Shown: piece by piece, positions 9,414 through 18,868 of the stretch
Position numbering within the stretch: position 1 is the stretch's first letter
Layout: each line of letters begins with the position of its first letter
From: Shewanella loihica PV-4
GTDB taxonomy: Bacteria > Pseudomonadota > Gammaproteobacteria > Enterobacterales > Shewanellaceae
Assembly (NCBI RefSeq): GCF_000016065.1
Contig: NC_009092.1
Coordinates: forward strand, 3,658,001-3,722,000
Length of the DNA stretch: 64,000 bases
Direction: 5' to 3'
Translations under genes and position numbers: made by a program
Notes under the pieces: generated by a model
Database searches by the model: none
Told to the model about the DNA's origin: nothing
Seen by the model: the letters and a program-made list of their open reading frames with translations, nothing else

Positions 9414-11276
9414 CTAGGCTTCTTCCGAGAGTAGCTGCAGGCTGGCGAACTCGCGGTAGAGGCTGTTGCTCTGCATCAGCTCGCCATGGGTACCGCTGGC
9501 GATCAGCTCCCCCTTATCCATCACTAGGATGCGATCGGCGTTGAGCACGGTTGCCAGGCGATGGGCGATGATCAGTGTGGTGCGCCCCTGCATCAGCACA
9601 TCCAGCGCCTGCTTCACCTTCTGTTCGCTGACCGCGTCCAGGGCACTGGTGGCCTCATCCAGCAGCAATACCGGCCTATCGGCCAATATCGCCCGCGCGA
9701 TGGCGATACGCTGCTTCTGCCCACCAGATAGACGCACGCCGCGCTCACCCAGATAGGTCTGATAGCCCTCGCTAAAATCAGCAATAAATTCATCGGCGCG
9801 GGCGGCGACGCAGGCGGCCTGCACCTCTTCTAAACTGGCGTCGGGGCGGCCGTAACGCACATTTTCCAGCACGCTAGTGGCGAAGATCACCGATTCCTGG
9901 GGCACCAGGGCATATTGCTGGCGCAGATCCTGTGGTCGCAGGCTGGCGATGTCGATACCGTCCAGGGCGATCACCCCGCTGTCCAGCACATAGAAGCGCT
10001 GCAACAGCTCAAACAGGGTACTCTTGCCGGCGCCGCTCGCCCCCACCAGGGCCACCCGCTCGCCGGGGGCGATATGCAGGCTCAGGCCACGGATCACTTC
10101 GACGCCAGCCTGCGCTTCCATCTCCTCAGCACTATCGGCACTGGCCTGAACAGGATAGCTGAAACGCACCTGCTCTAGGCTCAGCTCGCCGCGCACCTTT
10201 GCTGGCAAGCTGACTGGTTTTGGCGCCAGAGGAATATCGATAGGCGTCTCCACCAGCTCGATAAGCCGCTCCGTCGCACCGGCGGCGCGCTGGATCTCAC
10301 CAATCACCTCGCTGATGGTCGCCACGGCGCCCGCCACCATCACGGCATAGAACATGAAGGCGGAGAGCTCGCCCGGGGTTATCGCCTCGCTCATCACATC
10401 CTTGGCGCCCACCCAGGTGATCAGGGCGATGGCGAGTATGCTGAGAAACATCACCAGGGAGATGAGGATGGCGCGATACTTGATGCGCCCCCTGGCCGCC
10501 TCCATCACGGCCTCGACCCGCTCGGAAAACAGCTGTCTGTCGCGGTCTTCATGGCAATAGGCCTGCACAGTGTGGATCTCGTGCAGCGACTCATCCACAT
10601 AGGCCCCCAGGTCACCCACCCTGTCCTGGCTTTTACGCGACAACTCGCGCACCTTACGGCCAAAGAAGAAGATAGGCCCCAGCACCAAAGGCACGGCCAG
10701 CAACACCAGGGCGGTGAGTTTAAGGCTGGTGATCGCCATCATCACCAGGCCACCCACTACGGTAACGCTGGCGCGCAGCGCCATGGAGAGGCTGGAGCCC
10801 ACCACAGATTGCAACAGTGTGGCATCGGCGGTGAAGCGGGAGATCACCTCGCCGGTGCGCAGCCTGGCGTAGAAACCGGGCGACAGCTTGAGCAGATGGT
10901 CATAGACCTTGAGGCGGATATCGGCGCTTACCCGCTCCCCAAGCCAGGTCATGAGGTAGAAGCGGCAGAAGATGGCGGAGCTGCTCAGGGCGGTGATGCC
11001 AATCACCAGCAAGATGATCTCGTTGAGCCGCTCGCCATTTTCCCGCAGGAAGCCCTCATCCACCATGAGGCGCACCCCCTGCCCCAGAGACAGCCAGGCC
11101 AGCGAGCCGATAAACAGAAACACAATGGCGGCGATCACTTTGCCGCGATAGGGACGCAGGAAACCACCTATCCAGGGCAAAACGGCTTGCTTAGCTCCTG
11201 GTCGCTTAGGTTGGGGGGCTGACCGCTTAGGGCCGGAAGCTGCGTCATGAGAGGCGGATGAGAGAGGTTGAGACAA
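9414..11276 (-). CDS. ABC exporter, fused membrane and ATPase domains (MsbA/LmrA type)
   Basis: A 620-aa half-transporter that should work as a homodimer in the inner membrane. A variable, proline-rich N-terminus (1-35) precedes six membrane segments within about 45-330. The ATPase domain has Walker A GASGAGKST (412-420), signature LSGGQKQR (about 525) and Walker B VLLLDEATSALD, then the His-loop AHRLATV. The start is TTG at 11276 after AAAGGA; no in-frame ATG fits. It resembles lipid/drug exporters of the MsbA/BmrA group rather than peptide exporters, as no C39 peptidase domain is present. The substrate is unknown. An acidic insert at about 381-390 (DSAEEMEAQA) interrupts the usual start of the nucleotide-binding domain. 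Confidence 0.88.
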   Translation of the reverse strand: MSQPLSSASHDAASGPKRSAPQPKRPGAKQAVLPWIGGFLRPYRGKVIAAIVFLFIGSLAWLSLGQGVRLMVDEGFLRENGERLNEIILLVIGITALSSSAIFCRFYLMTWLGERVSADIRLKVYDHLLKLSPGFYARLRTGEVISRFTADATLLQSVVGSSLSMALRASVTVVGGLVMMAITSLKLTALVLLAVPLVLGPIFFFGRKVRELSRKSQDRVGDLGAYVDESLHEIHTVQAYCHEDRDRQLFSERVEAVMEAARGRIKYRAILISLVMFLSILAIALITWVGAKDVMSEAITPGELSAFMFYAVMVAGAVATISEVIGEIQRAAGATERLIELVETPIDIPLAPKPVSLPAKVRGELSLEQVRFSYPVQASADSAEEMEAQAGVEVIRGLSLHIAPGERVALVGASGAGKSTLFELLQRFYVLDSGVIALDGIDIASLRPQDLRQQYALVPQESVIFATSVLENVRYGRPDASLEEVQAACVAARADEFIADFSEGYQTYLGERGVRLSGGQKQRIAIARAILADRPVLLLDEATSALDAVSEQKVKQALDVLMQGRTTLIIAHRLATVLNADRILVMDKGELIASGTHGELMQSNSLYREFASLQLLSEEA

Positions 11277-11325
11277 GCTGGCATTCCTTTTCGGCAGCGG
11301 TATCAGGCTTGGCTAACAGAATAAC

Positions 11326-11351
11326 AAAACCCGCCGGGAAAAGCGGGTTTT
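11326..11351 (-). terminator. Terminator after AtoE-type permease
   Basis: AAAACCCGC (11326-11334) / GCGGGTTTT (11343-11351) is a perfect 9-bp stem with an 8-nt loop. On the reverse strand it ends in a T run, between the permease stop and the ABC exporter start. Confidence 0.85.
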
Positions 11352-11385
11352 GTTTGTTTGCGGAGATTAATCGGTGGGGATCTGA

Positions 11386-12696
11386 CTAGAACCAGGTCAG
11401 ACCGATACTGATCACTATGCCTGTGATGATCAGCTGCATCAGGCAGAAGCCCATAATATCCCGCGCCTTAAGACCTGCGATCGCCAGCACGGGCAGGGCC
11501 CAGAAGGGCTGGATCAGATTGGTCCAGGCATCGCCCCAGGCCACCGCCATGGCGACCCTTGCCACATCTGCGCCCAGCGCCTCGGCGGCGGGCAACATGA
11601 TAGGTGCCTGCACCGCCCACTGGCCACCACCGGACGGCACGAAGATGTTAACGATACCGGCGCTGATGAAACTCCAGAACGGCAGGCTGTCGGCGCTGGC
11701 GATGGCCACGAACCCCGACGAAATACTCTGAGCCAGACCCGACTGCACCATGAGCGCCATGATCCCCGCATAGAAGGGGAACTGGATCACTATGCCGGCG
11801 CCGCCCTTGATCGCCTCATTAAGACTGGTCAGCAGGCTGCGAGGCGTCTGATGCAGGATGATGGCGAGGAACAGAAACAGGTAGTTGACGATATTCAGGT
11901 TGAGTTTACCACCGGCAGCGAAGAAGTATTGCCCCAGGTAGACCAGGCCTGCCCCACCCACGGCCCAGGCCAGCAGGCGGCTATTTTCCAGATAATCCGC
12001 CGGGCGGGTGATCGCCTCGGTCTCGACCTCGGGCTCAGCTAGCTTGTCCCTGTCGACATAGATGCTCTCATCATCGCTTGGCAACATGAAGCGGTTAACC
12101 AGGGGGATCAGCACGAACAGAACAGCCACCAGCGCCAGGTTAAAGCCGGCGAAAATGGTATTGTCTGTGGCTATGATGCCTATCTTGTCCTCGGCGAAAT
12201 GCCCCTTGGTGGCTATGGTCAGGGGAATCGAACCCGCCAGGCCGCCGTGCCAGACCACGAAGCCCGAATAGGCACTGGCCACCAGCAGGCGATAATCCAC
12301 CTTCACCTGACGCGCCAGCGCCTTGGCAAACAGGGCGCCGACCACCAGGCCGAAGCCCCAGTTGATCCAGCTGGCGAGCAGCGACACCAGAGTCACTAGT
12401 ATGATCGCCTGGGGCGCACTCTTGGCCAGGGCGGCGATACTATCTAGCAGGCGTTTAATGGGCGGCGAGCTGGCCAGCATGTAACCGGCCACCAGCACCA
12501 GCAACATCTGCATCGAGAAGCTGAGCAGCGCCCAGAAGCCTTGGCCCCAGTAGGTCACCAGTTGCAGCGGGCTCTGTTGCTCCACCATCATGGCGGCGAC
12601 AAACACCAGCAGAGTGAGGAGTAAGACGAAAATATAGGGGTCGGGCAGATAGCGGTCGACCAACTTGACCAGAGGTTTTGCGGCCTTATTAAGCAT
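11386..12696 (-). CDS. Short-chain fatty acid permease (AtoE family)
   Basis: A 436-aa polytopic inner-membrane protein with about ten hydrophobic segments and the conserved stretch FVPSGGGQWAVQAPIMLPAA near residue 350, characteristic of the AtoE / TIGR00366 short-chain fatty acid transporter family. It is predicted to import acetoacetate, butyrate or similar short-chain acids. It lies upstream of the ABC exporter on the same strand, but a strong terminator separates them. No ato catabolic genes are adjacent, so the substrate is inferred from family only. Confidence 0.85.
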   Translation of the reverse strand: MLNKAAKPLVKLVDRYLPDPYIFVLLLTLLVFVAAMMVEQQSPLQLVTYWGQGFWALLSFSMQMLLVLVAGYMLASSPPIKRLLDSIAALAKSAPQAIILVTLVSLLASWINWGFGLVVGALFAKALARQVKVDYRLLVASAYSGFVVWHGGLAGSIPLTIATKGHFAEDKIGIIATDNTIFAGFNLALVAVLFVLIPLVNRFMLPSDDESIYVDRDKLAEPEVETEAITRPADYLENSRLLAWAVGGAGLVYLGQYFFAAGGKLNLNIVNYLFLFLAIILHQTPRSLLTSLNEAIKGGAGIVIQFPFYAGIMALMVQSGLAQSISSGFVAIASADSLPFWSFISAGIVNIFVPSGGGQWAVQAPIMLPAAEALGADVARVAMAVAWGDAWTNLIQPFWALPVLAIAGLKARDIMGFCLMQLIITGIVISIGLTWF

Positions 12697-12883
12697 GATC
12701 TTGTCCTTGATAGCAGGGTATTATTATTGATTGAATTTGCCACAGACAGGTTAAGCGATATCTTAACAAAATCATACTCATACTATGGTATAGGGGCAGA
12801 GGCCGTACCAGAGGCTAAGCCTGTGTCACCCTATGGCGCGACTCATGTTATAGTGGGGCCAACATTCATCAGCTTAAGACCTT

Positions 12884-13207
12884 ATGGCGCAGCAGATCTC
12901 CAACGAAACCAAAGATGAGGCGATGAAAATTGCCAAGGCCACCCAGAAACCGGGACAAACCAAGGAGCAGACCAAGCTTATCGCTCAGGGGATAGAAAAG
13001 GGGATTGCCGAATACAAGAAGCGCCAGAAGAGCAAGGCCAGAGACAGGGACAAGCAGCGCAAGCAGGTCCTCAAGGAGAAGCAGCGTCAATCGACAGAGC
13101 CAATGGACGACGGGTTACAGGCCGCGCCAAAAGCCAGCAAGCTGCCCTGGCTACTGCTAGCCCTGAGTTGGCTTGGCTTCATCGGCCTCTACCTGCTGAA
13201 TCACTAG
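12884..13207 (+). CDS. DUF2956 family small membrane protein
   Basis: A 107-aa protein. The first 70 residues are very basic and helical (many Lys/Arg/Gln, ISNETKDEAMKIAKATQKPG near the start), and one C-terminal membrane segment (about 85-103, LPWLLLALSWLGFIGLYLL) ends the protein. This architecture and sequence match DUF2956, a family of marine gammaproteobacteria without known function. A tail-anchored topology with a cytosolic basic head is likely. The ATG lacks a good Shine-Dalgarno sequence. Confidence 0.8.
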   Translation: MAQQISNETKDEAMKIAKATQKPGQTKEQTKLIAQGIEKGIAEYKKRQKSKARDRDKQRKQVLKEKQRQSTEPMDDGLQAAPKASKLPWLLLALSWLGFIGLYLLNH

Positions 13208-13227
13208 TTTCATCAATCCAGTAGGTA

Positions 13228-13281
13228 TCAGCGATCAATCTGGCCTCGGCGATCAATTTAGCTGCAGCGATCAGTCCTGCT
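13228..13281. repeat. 18-bp tandem repeat spanning stop of winged-helix gene
   Basis: Three degenerate copies (13228-13245, 13246-13263, 13264-13281) share the core GCGATCA. The right-most copy covers the last codons and stop (13271-13273) of the reverse-strand gene, so the array extends outward from that gene's 3' end. Confidence 0.75.
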
Positions 13282-13585
13282 TCAACGATTGGGTGATGGT
13301 TTCGATGTTATTAGCCACCCAGGCCTTGTCGATAGGCCCCCAGTCGCTGAGGCGATAATAACCGGCATTATGACGCTCGCCATCTTGCACAAAAGTGCAG
13401 CCGATACCTATATCGCCCATGGCGGCAATGGCATCTTGCAGGGTGCGCCTCGGCATGCTGGTGGCCTTGTTCAGCGACAACAGGTTATGCTGCTCACTAT
13501 CGATCAGATGGGCCAGATAGAGCTTTCTCAGGAAGGCGATTTTTTGCTTAGATAACTCGGCGCTCAAGGCATCCTCTCTCAACAT
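13271..13585 (-). CDS. Small winged-helix DNA-binding protein
   Basis: A 104-aa protein starting MLREDALSAEL at 13585. A longer reading to 13717 would overlap the start of the forward PH-domain gene and add an unrelated hydrophobic stretch, so the shorter start is preferred. The segment KATSMPRRTLQDAIAAMGDIG (about 42-62) looks like a winged helix-turn-helix recognition region, followed by a beta wing (CTFVQDGERHNAGYYRL). Such small winged-helix proteins (HTH_43-like) are common in Shewanella and Vibrio. Target and effector are unknown. It is divergent from the PH-domain operon, which could be its target. Confidence 0.65.
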   Translation of the reverse strand: MLREDALSAELSKQKIAFLRKLYLAHLIDSEQHNLLSLNKATSMPRRTLQDAIAAMGDIGIGCTFVQDGERHNAGYYRLSDWGPIDKAWVANNIETITQSLKQD

Positions 13586-13696
13586 GGTTTTTATTATCTT
13601 GTAACATAAAACAAGCGTCACAAACAGGTGCAACTGGCTGACAACCAAAGGAAAGATGTTATAGTCAGCCAATAGCCAACTTTCGCAGGATAACAA

Positions 13697-14320
13697 ATGG
13701 AAGATGTGACTCCTCAAATTTCGGCATCAATGCAGGCCAGGCGCCGGCTGGAGCAGCCAGACTGGATCGCCATAGATGAAGTGCCACTGACACCACTGGA
13801 ACAGGCCTATCTGCATCAGGTGCAGATAGAAAACCTGCTGATCTTCACGCCGCTGCTGATCATAGCGCCCCTGGCCGCGATACTGCTCAACCTGCCGGGC
13901 AGCCTGATCATCGCCCTGGTGACGGGCATACTTATCTTGGCTGGCATCGTCAGCTATTGCCGCTATCGCTACGCCCTCTCTATCGCCTACGGCGTGTTCG
14001 ATCACGAGTTCATCATGCAGAAGGGATTGATTTGGCATAAGAAGATCGCCCTACCCTATACCCGCCTGCAGCATGTCAGCTTGTCTCAGGGCCCGCTGGA
14101 GCGCTATTTTCATCAGCACACCCTAAAGTGCTTCAGCGCAGGTAGCGGCAGCGCCGAGATTAGCCTTCCAGGCCTGGGGGACGACACGGCCGAGCCACTG
14201 CGTAAGCATCTGCTGGCCAAAGCTTCCCAAAAACAGGCCTCCCAGAAGCAAGCTGCCCAAGAACAAAACTCACTGAAACAGGCATCGCAGAATCAAGCCC
14301 CCGACGGGCGCGAGGATTAA
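13697..14320 (+). CDS. PH-domain membrane protein (YdbS-like)
   Basis: A 207-aa protein with two membrane segments (about 49-90) and a bacterial PH domain (bPH_2/DUF304) at about 90-170, including the typical LPYTRLQHVSLSQGPLERYF block. The C-terminal tail is a low-complexity Gln/Ala/Ser stretch (SQKQAAQEQ repeats). It is the first gene of a two-gene operon; its stop is followed three bases later by the next ATG. YdbS/YdbT pairs are membrane proteins of unsettled function; Bacillus homologues protect against certain antimicrobial peptides. Confidence 0.82.
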   Translation: MEDVTPQISASMQARRRLEQPDWIAIDEVPLTPLEQAYLHQVQIENLLIFTPLLIIAPLAAILLNLPGSLIIALVTGILILAGIVSYCRYRYALSIAYGVFDHEFIMQKGLIWHKKIALPYTRLQHVSLSQGPLERYFHQHTLKCFSAGSGSAEISLPGLGDDTAEPLRKHLLAKASQKQASQKQAAQEQNSLKQASQNQAPDGRED

Positions 14321-14323
14321 CCC

Positions 14324-15892
14324 ATGAGCACACGCTTCGCCCAGTGGGCGAGCCTGTCTCCCTGGTCGATCGTCAGCTTCAGTGTCGGCAGCCTACGCCA
14401 GCTACTCACCAATGGTTACGCGCTGATCCCCCTGGTCTACACCGGCTGGCAGCGGGGATTCAACTCCCCCTGGCTGCTGCTGGTCGCCGCGGGTCTGGTC
14501 ATGATCACCCTGACCTATGCCAGTCTGCAATGGGCCAAGTATCGCTATCGACTCAGCGACGCCAAGCTGGGGATCCGCCAGGGATTGGTGTTTAAACGCG
14601 CCCAGGAGATCCCGCTGAACAAGATTCAAAATGTGCGACTGGAGCAGCCCCTCTACTTCCGCCCGCTCGGTCTCTACAGCCTGGTGGTGGAGACGGCCGG
14701 TTCCAAGCAAGATGAGGCTGTGCTGGCCGCGGTCAACTATCGCCAGGCCATGCAACTCAAGAAACACCTGTTTGCCTCCCAGTCCCAACTGCAAGGTACA
14801 GAGACTATCTATCCCGATGGCGAGACCATGGCGCCTGCCAGTGAGCCGCAGCAAGCGGGCATGACGGCCACTACGGCAAGCGCGCAATCCCGGCGTCAGG
14901 GCGAAGGCCTAGTGGTGGCCAAAGATCTTAAGGATCTGCTGATCTTCGGCTTCTATCAGAACAACCTCATCTGGCTCTCGATAATCTCAGGCTCCATCAT
15001 AGGCCAGGTAGACTGGGAATCACTTGGACAAACCAGCATGGTGCAGGGAGCCTGGCACTGGTATCAGGCCAATATCGCCACCGGACTTATCTATCAGATC
15101 CTGGCGGTAGCGGCCGCGCTAATACTCCTCTACCTACTGCTCTCGCTCATCTCTATCGCCTCGGCCGTGCTTAAGTATTACCCCTATCGCCTCAGCCTGC
15201 GTCAGGGAACGCTGCATCGAACCGGCGGCATACTGGCAAAACAGCAAGATGCGCTGCGCCTGCATAGGGTGCAGATGGTTCGATTCGAGCAGCCCGTCAT
15301 CGGCAGGCTTATCGGGCGCTGGACGGTACATTTCGAGCAGGTAAAAGGCAATGAAGTGGAGCAGCTCGCCAAGCGCCACCTGCTGATCCCCAGCATGCGC
15401 CGTGAAGATATCCCTCAGGCCTTCGGCCGATTCGATAGCCTGGCGGCCAAGGCCAACACCCTGCCCGCCAGTTATCAGGGGATAAACAGCGGCTGGCTTT
15501 GGCGCCGCGCCATCCCGCTGGCACTGCTTCCCGTGGTGATGACCCTTATCCTTGGCCTCAACCCCTTTACCGAACTGGTCGCCGGCTTCACCCTGGTGGC
15601 GCTTGTTGGCCTCTATCTCAACTATCGTCAATGGGGCTATCGCCTGGAGGGGGATGACTGCTGGATCCATACGGGTGCGCTGGGGCAGACCTGGCGACTG
15701 GTCCCCCTGAGTAAGACCCAGGATGTCTGTATCTCACAGACGCCGGGCCAACGGCGTAACGCCTTGGCCACCTTGCACTTAGGCCTGGCATCAGGCCCCC
15801 TGGTGATCCCCTATATTCCCCTCAAAGAGGCTAGATTGATTGCCGAAACCGCGTTAAGTTTGACCAGAGAAGATCCGAAAAACTGGATATAG
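14324..15892 (+). CDS. PH-domain membrane protein (YdbT-like)
   Basis: A 522-aa protein with three bPH_2/DUF304 units. Each is preceded by paired membrane helices: residues about 15-70 then IPLNKIQNVRLEQPLYFRPLG; about 215-285 then LRLHRVQMVRFEQPVIGRLIG; about 395-430 then VPLSKTQDVCISQTPGQRR. It is the translationally close partner (3-nt gap) of the smaller PH protein and probably forms a complex with it in the inner membrane. The substrate or ligand is unknown. Confidence 0.82.
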   Translation: MSTRFAQWASLSPWSIVSFSVGSLRQLLTNGYALIPLVYTGWQRGFNSPWLLLVAAGLVMITLTYASLQWAKYRYRLSDAKLGIRQGLVFKRAQEIPLNKIQNVRLEQPLYFRPLGLYSLVVETAGSKQDEAVLAAVNYRQAMQLKKHLFASQSQLQGTETIYPDGETMAPASEPQQAGMTATTASAQSRRQGEGLVVAKDLKDLLIFGFYQNNLIWLSIISGSIIGQVDWESLGQTSMVQGAWHWYQANIATGLIYQILAVAAALILLYLLLSLISIASAVLKYYPYRLSLRQGTLHRTGGILAKQQDALRLHRVQMVRFEQPVIGRLIGRWTVHFEQVKGNEVEQLAKRHLLIPSMRREDIPQAFGRFDSLAAKANTLPASYQGINSGWLWRRAIPLALLPVVMTLILGLNPFTELVAGFTLVALVGLYLNYRQWGYRLEGDDCWIHTGALGQTWRLVPLSKTQDVCISQTPGQRRNALATLHLGLASGPLVIPYIPLKEARLIAETALSLTREDPKNWI

Positions 15893-15937
15893 CTAAAGCT
15901 GGATATAACATAACTGGCTATAAGGCTGGAAAGAAGG
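15883..15937. repeat. Degenerate tandem repeat across stop of PH-domain gene
   Basis: CTGGATATAGCTAAAG, CTGGATATAACATAA, CTGGCTATAAGG and CTGGAAAGAAGG follow one another from 15883. The first copy contains the stop codon (15890-15892), and the last provides the Shine-Dalgarno sequence of the DUF924 gene. Confidence 0.6.
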
Positions 15938-15944
15938 AGCAGAG

Positions 15945-16499
15945 ATGAACAGGATAGCCCACACGCCAGACGACATCATTCGCTTCTGGTTCGAGGAGAT
16001 TGAACCTAAAGCTTGGTTTGTCAAAGACCTCGCCTTCGACAAGGTGCTTCAGACCCGCTTCGGCGAGCTGCTCACCCAGGCCAAACAGGGCGAACTCTAC
16101 CACTGGCGCACCACGCCACAGGGGCGCCTGGCCGAGATTATCGTGCTGGACCAGTTTAGCCGTAACATCTACCGGGATACGCCAGAAGCCTTCGCCGCCG
16201 ATCCCATGGCGCTAACCCTGGCCCAGGAAGCCGTGGCCGCCGGCACAGACAAGGCGCTGCAGCCTAAACAGGTTCCCTTTCTCTACATGCCCTACATGCA
16301 CAGCGAGTCGCAGGCAATTCACGAGGTCGCCCTGATCCTGTTTAATCGTGAGGGCGCCGAGAACAACCTGGCGTTTGAGCTGCGCCACAAGGCGATTATC
16401 GACCGCTTTGGACGCTATCCCCATCGCAATGCCATCTTGGGACGCGAGTCCACCCAAGAGGAGCTGGCGTTTCTCGCCGAGCCTGGCTCAAGTTTCTAA
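15945..16499 (+). CDS. DUF924 family protein
   Basis: A 184-aa soluble helical protein with the DUF924 hallmarks IIRFWFEEIEPKAWF (about 9-23), VLDQFSRNIYR (about 67-77) and PFLYMPYMHSES (about 109-120), and a C-terminal RHKAIIDRFGRYPHRNAILGR block. The family has a TPR-like helical fold and is widespread without an assigned reaction. ATG 15945 is preceded by AAGGAG. It probably shares a transcript with the PH-domain pair upstream and the permease downstream. Confidence 0.87.
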   Translation: MNRIAHTPDDIIRFWFEEIEPKAWFVKDLAFDKVLQTRFGELLTQAKQGELYHWRTTPQGRLAEIIVLDQFSRNIYRDTPEAFAADPMALTLAQEAVAAGTDKALQPKQVPFLYMPYMHSESQAIHEVALILFNREGAENNLAFELRHKAIIDRFGRYPHRNAILGRESTQEELAFLAEPGSSF

Positions 16500-16542
16500 C
16501 TTATCCAGCGAGTCATTCCCCATTCGGGCGTAAGGAGTACCC

Positions 16543-17304
16543 ATGGAGATCACCCTCACCCACGGCCTGTTACTGGTCGTCACCGGCTTTCTGGCTGGCA
16601 TAATCAATACCCTGGCCGGCGGCGGCTCCAACCTCACCCTGCCCGCACTCATGGTGATGGGCTTGCCCGCCGAGGTCGCCAACGCTACCAACCGGGTCGG
16701 GGTCACGGTGCAATCGATCACCGCCCTGTTAGGCTTTCACAAGCATGGCAAGTTAGATACCCAGGACAAGGGGCCGATACTGCTGCCCACTATACTTGGC
16801 GGCTTTATAGGCGCGGGCCTGGCCGCCTACGCCCCCAGCACACTGATTAAACCCCTGCTGCTAGGCACCATGCTGCTGATGGCGCTCATCATCTTAGTGC
16901 GCCCCGCCATCATAGCGCCCGAGCTGGGCACGCCGGTCAACCGGGTCAAGAACACGCCCAGCTCCTGGTTCTGGCTGACTCTGGCCGGGATCTATGGCGG
17001 CTTCGTGCAGGCGGGGGTAGGCTTCGTCTTGCTGGCGGCCCTGGCGGGCAGCCTGAGATATGATCTGGTGAGGGCCAACGCCCTCAAGGTGTTCTGTACG
17101 CTGTTCTTTACCCTGGCTTCCCTGCTGGTCTTCATCAAGGAAGATCTGATCCTCTGGCTGCCAGGGCTCATCCTAGCAGCAGGCACCATGGTGGGCGCCC
17201 ATCTGGCGGTCAAGCTGGCAATCAAGGTTAGCCCCAAGGTACTCAAGTGGTTTCTGTTTTTGATGACACTCTGCGGCAGCGTCGCCGCTATGCTTAGTGA
17301 CTAA
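16543..17304 (+). CDS. TauE/SafE family sulfite exporter-like permease
   Basis: A 253-aa inner-membrane protein with about eight hydrophobic helices and the family repeat motifs GIINTLAGGGSNLTLPALMVMG (first half) and GGFVQAGVGFVLLAAL (second half). TauE/SafE proteins move small organic sulfonates or sulfite, or export oxyanions. The substrate is not deducible, and no sulfur genes are nearby. AAGGAG precedes the ATG. It is likely the last gene of the 13.7-17.3 kb forward cluster. Confidence 0.85.
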   Translation: MEITLTHGLLLVVTGFLAGIINTLAGGGSNLTLPALMVMGLPAEVANATNRVGVTVQSITALLGFHKHGKLDTQDKGPILLPTILGGFIGAGLAAYAPSTLIKPLLLGTMLLMALIILVRPAIIAPELGTPVNRVKNTPSSWFWLTLAGIYGGFVQAGVGFVLLAALAGSLRYDLVRANALKVFCTLFFTLASLLVFIKEDLILWLPGLILAAGTMVGAHLAVKLAIKVSPKVLKWFLFLMTLCGSVAAMLSD

Positions 17305-17321
17305 GAGCTTAGCGATTAAGG
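17292..17321. repeat. 15-bp duplication across stop of permease gene
   Basis: GCTTAGTGACTAAGA (17292-17306, containing the stop TAA at 17302-17304) is followed directly by GCTTAGCGATTAAGG (17307-17321), differing at three positions. Confidence 0.75.
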
Positions 17322-17333
17322 GCTCTTGCTGGA

Positions 17334-17723
17334 TCACTCCAGCCAGTCGATCATGAAGCTGATGGCGCCGGCGTTATCGCAGCGCCATACCCTCACCCGC
17401 ACCGAGGGTTTGAGTACGCCGGGAGAAACCTCGAGCCGTTTCCAGTCTGGTAGGGTAAACAGCCCGCCATTGAGCCGCATCTGCTCAAGCGCGTAGGCGA
17501 TATCCAAGCGCTCCAGGGTACCGTCTACGGTGCGAATGCCGAAGGCTATTTGGGTCTCGCTCCTATGATAGTTAAAGACTTCGCCCTGCCATGAGGTCAG
17601 CTGGTCACGGCCACAGGGCACGAAGTCGGGGGCACTCAGTCGCTCCGCCAAACAAGGACTCCCCCACAAACAAAGGCCTATGGCGAAACACCATAGGCCC
17701 TGTTTCAAAAGTGATTTTTCCAT
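17334..17723 (-). CDS. Small secreted protein downstream of metalloprotease
   Basis: A 129-aa protein starting MEKSLLKQGLW at 17723. An in-frame Met 11 codons upstream would overlap the metalloprotease gene and displace the signal peptide. The signal peptide runs to about LWGSPCLAE. The mature protein has two Cys (FVPCGRD and WRCDNAG) that may form a disulfide. It starts 4 bases after the protease stop, so the two are almost certainly cotranscribed. No family was recognised; a role as partner or inhibitor of the protease is only suggested by the operon. Confidence 0.7.
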   Translation of the reverse strand: MEKSLLKQGLWCFAIGLCLWGSPCLAERLSAPDFVPCGRDQLTSWQGEVFNYHRSETQIAFGIRTVDGTLERLDIAYALEQMRLNGGLFTLPDWKRLEVSPGVLKPSVRVRVWRCDNAGAISFMIDWLE

Positions 17724-17727
17724 GAGA

Positions 17728-18711
17728 CTAGTTAGACGGCCAGCGATAGGCGCCACTTAAGGTATCGGCGCGCTCAGACTGGCCCTGGGTGAACTCGACC
17801 ATGCAGCTATCGTCTGTGTAGTCCATGAAGTTGTAGATGGGGTCGTCCCCACTGTCACGCCGACAGGTGTCACGTCCCGAGGGACAACCATAGGCCGCCG
17901 AACGCTCGGCCGGGGTATCGGAAACCTGGTCACCGCCATTACAGCCACCCTGGAAGGTATGATACAGGCCCAGCCAGTGGCCGACCTCGTGGGTCGCGGT
18001 ATCGCCTTCGTTATAGGGCGAAGCCGCGCCGCCCGGCAGCGATTGATTGAGGATCACCACGCCATCGTCGCTAGGATTGCTGGCATAGTCCGTGGGAAAG
18101 GTCGCCCAGCCCAGCAGGCCACCACCAGGATTAGAGACATAGATGTTGAGGGTATCGGCGCCGCCCTGGCGAAGGGATTGTTTCATCGCACGCTCGGCGC
18201 TGGTGCCCGGCCCCGCAGTGTACCAGGCATCGTTTTCTGTTTTTGTTGTCCCCATCAAGGTGAAGCTGAACTTGGTATCGAAGCCGCTACCGCCACCTGC
18301 GCCGGCGAAGGCGTCATTAAGTACATTCATCTGCTCCGTAACCAGACCAGACACATCGCCGTCGCCGCTACTGCTCAGGATCAGATGGACATAGACGGGA
18401 ATATTATAACCCACGGCCGTGTAGTTACCGCCCGTGCCACCATCACCACCGCCGCCACCGCCGCCGTTGCCATTACCCACACCACTCGGCTTCTTGAGGG
18501 CCTTGAGATGCTCATTCAACATCTTCACCTCGAGATCCGAGGGGGTACGGGTGCCGCAGCGCAGGAAGGCGGCGTTACTGTTGGCATGCTCGAAGGCCGG
18601 GGTTGAACTCGTCTTAGCCTGCTCTTGACCAGCAACAGCTTGACCCGCGAAGGCCAGGGCGCCTGCCGACATCAGCAGCAAGCCAGATACTCCAATTACG
18701 CTTTTTCTCAT
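17728..18711 (-). CDS. Secreted M43-type zinc metalloprotease (pappalysin-like)
   Basis: A 327-aa exported protease. The signal peptide covers residues 1 to about 28 (ending QAVAG). A poly-Gly linker (about 79-95) precedes the catalytic domain. The zinc motif [11 protein letters not shown] (241-251) is the metzincin HExxHxxGxxH, and the Met-turn [12 protein letters not shown] follows about 50 residues later; Cys pairs surround the site. This order is typical of family M43 (pappalysin/cytophagalysin). It likely degrades extracellular protein for nutrition. The next gene is a small secreted protein in the same operon. Confidence 0.92.
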   Translation of the reverse strand: MRKSVIGVSGLLLMSAGALAFAGQAVAGQEQAKTSSTPAFEHANSNAAFLRCGTRTPSDLEVKMLNEHLKALKKPSGVGNGNGGGGGGGDGGTGGNYTAVGYNIPVYVHLILSSSGDGDVSGLVTEQMNVLNDAFAGAGGGSGFDTKFSFTLMGTTKTENDAWYTAGPGTSAERAMKQSLRQGGADTLNIYVSNPGGGLLGWATFPTDYASNPSDDGVVILNQSLPGGAASPYNEGDTATHEVGHWLGLYHTFQGGCNGGDQVSDTPAERSAAYGCPSGRDTCRRDSGDDPIYNFMDYTDDSCMVEFTQGQSERADTLSGAYRWPSN

Positions 18712-18847
18712 GGGTGCCTCACCTTAAAAATCTGATCCAGTTCACACCTCTGAGTATAGAAAAAGCCGACGAACTTGCTAATGCAAAGGCCGAAGCGGCC
18801 GCCAGGCATGAAAAATCAGTCTTTTTCTTTACATTCGACACAAAAGT

Positions 18848-18868
18848 AAATGATAACCATTCCCATTT
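18848..18868. promoter_or_regulatory. Putative Fur box upstream of siderophore receptor
   Basis: TGATAACCATTCCCA (18851-18865) matches 11 of 14 informative positions of the Fur 7-1-7 consensus and lies in an AT-rich promoter region 119 bases before the receptor ATG. Confidence 0.65.
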
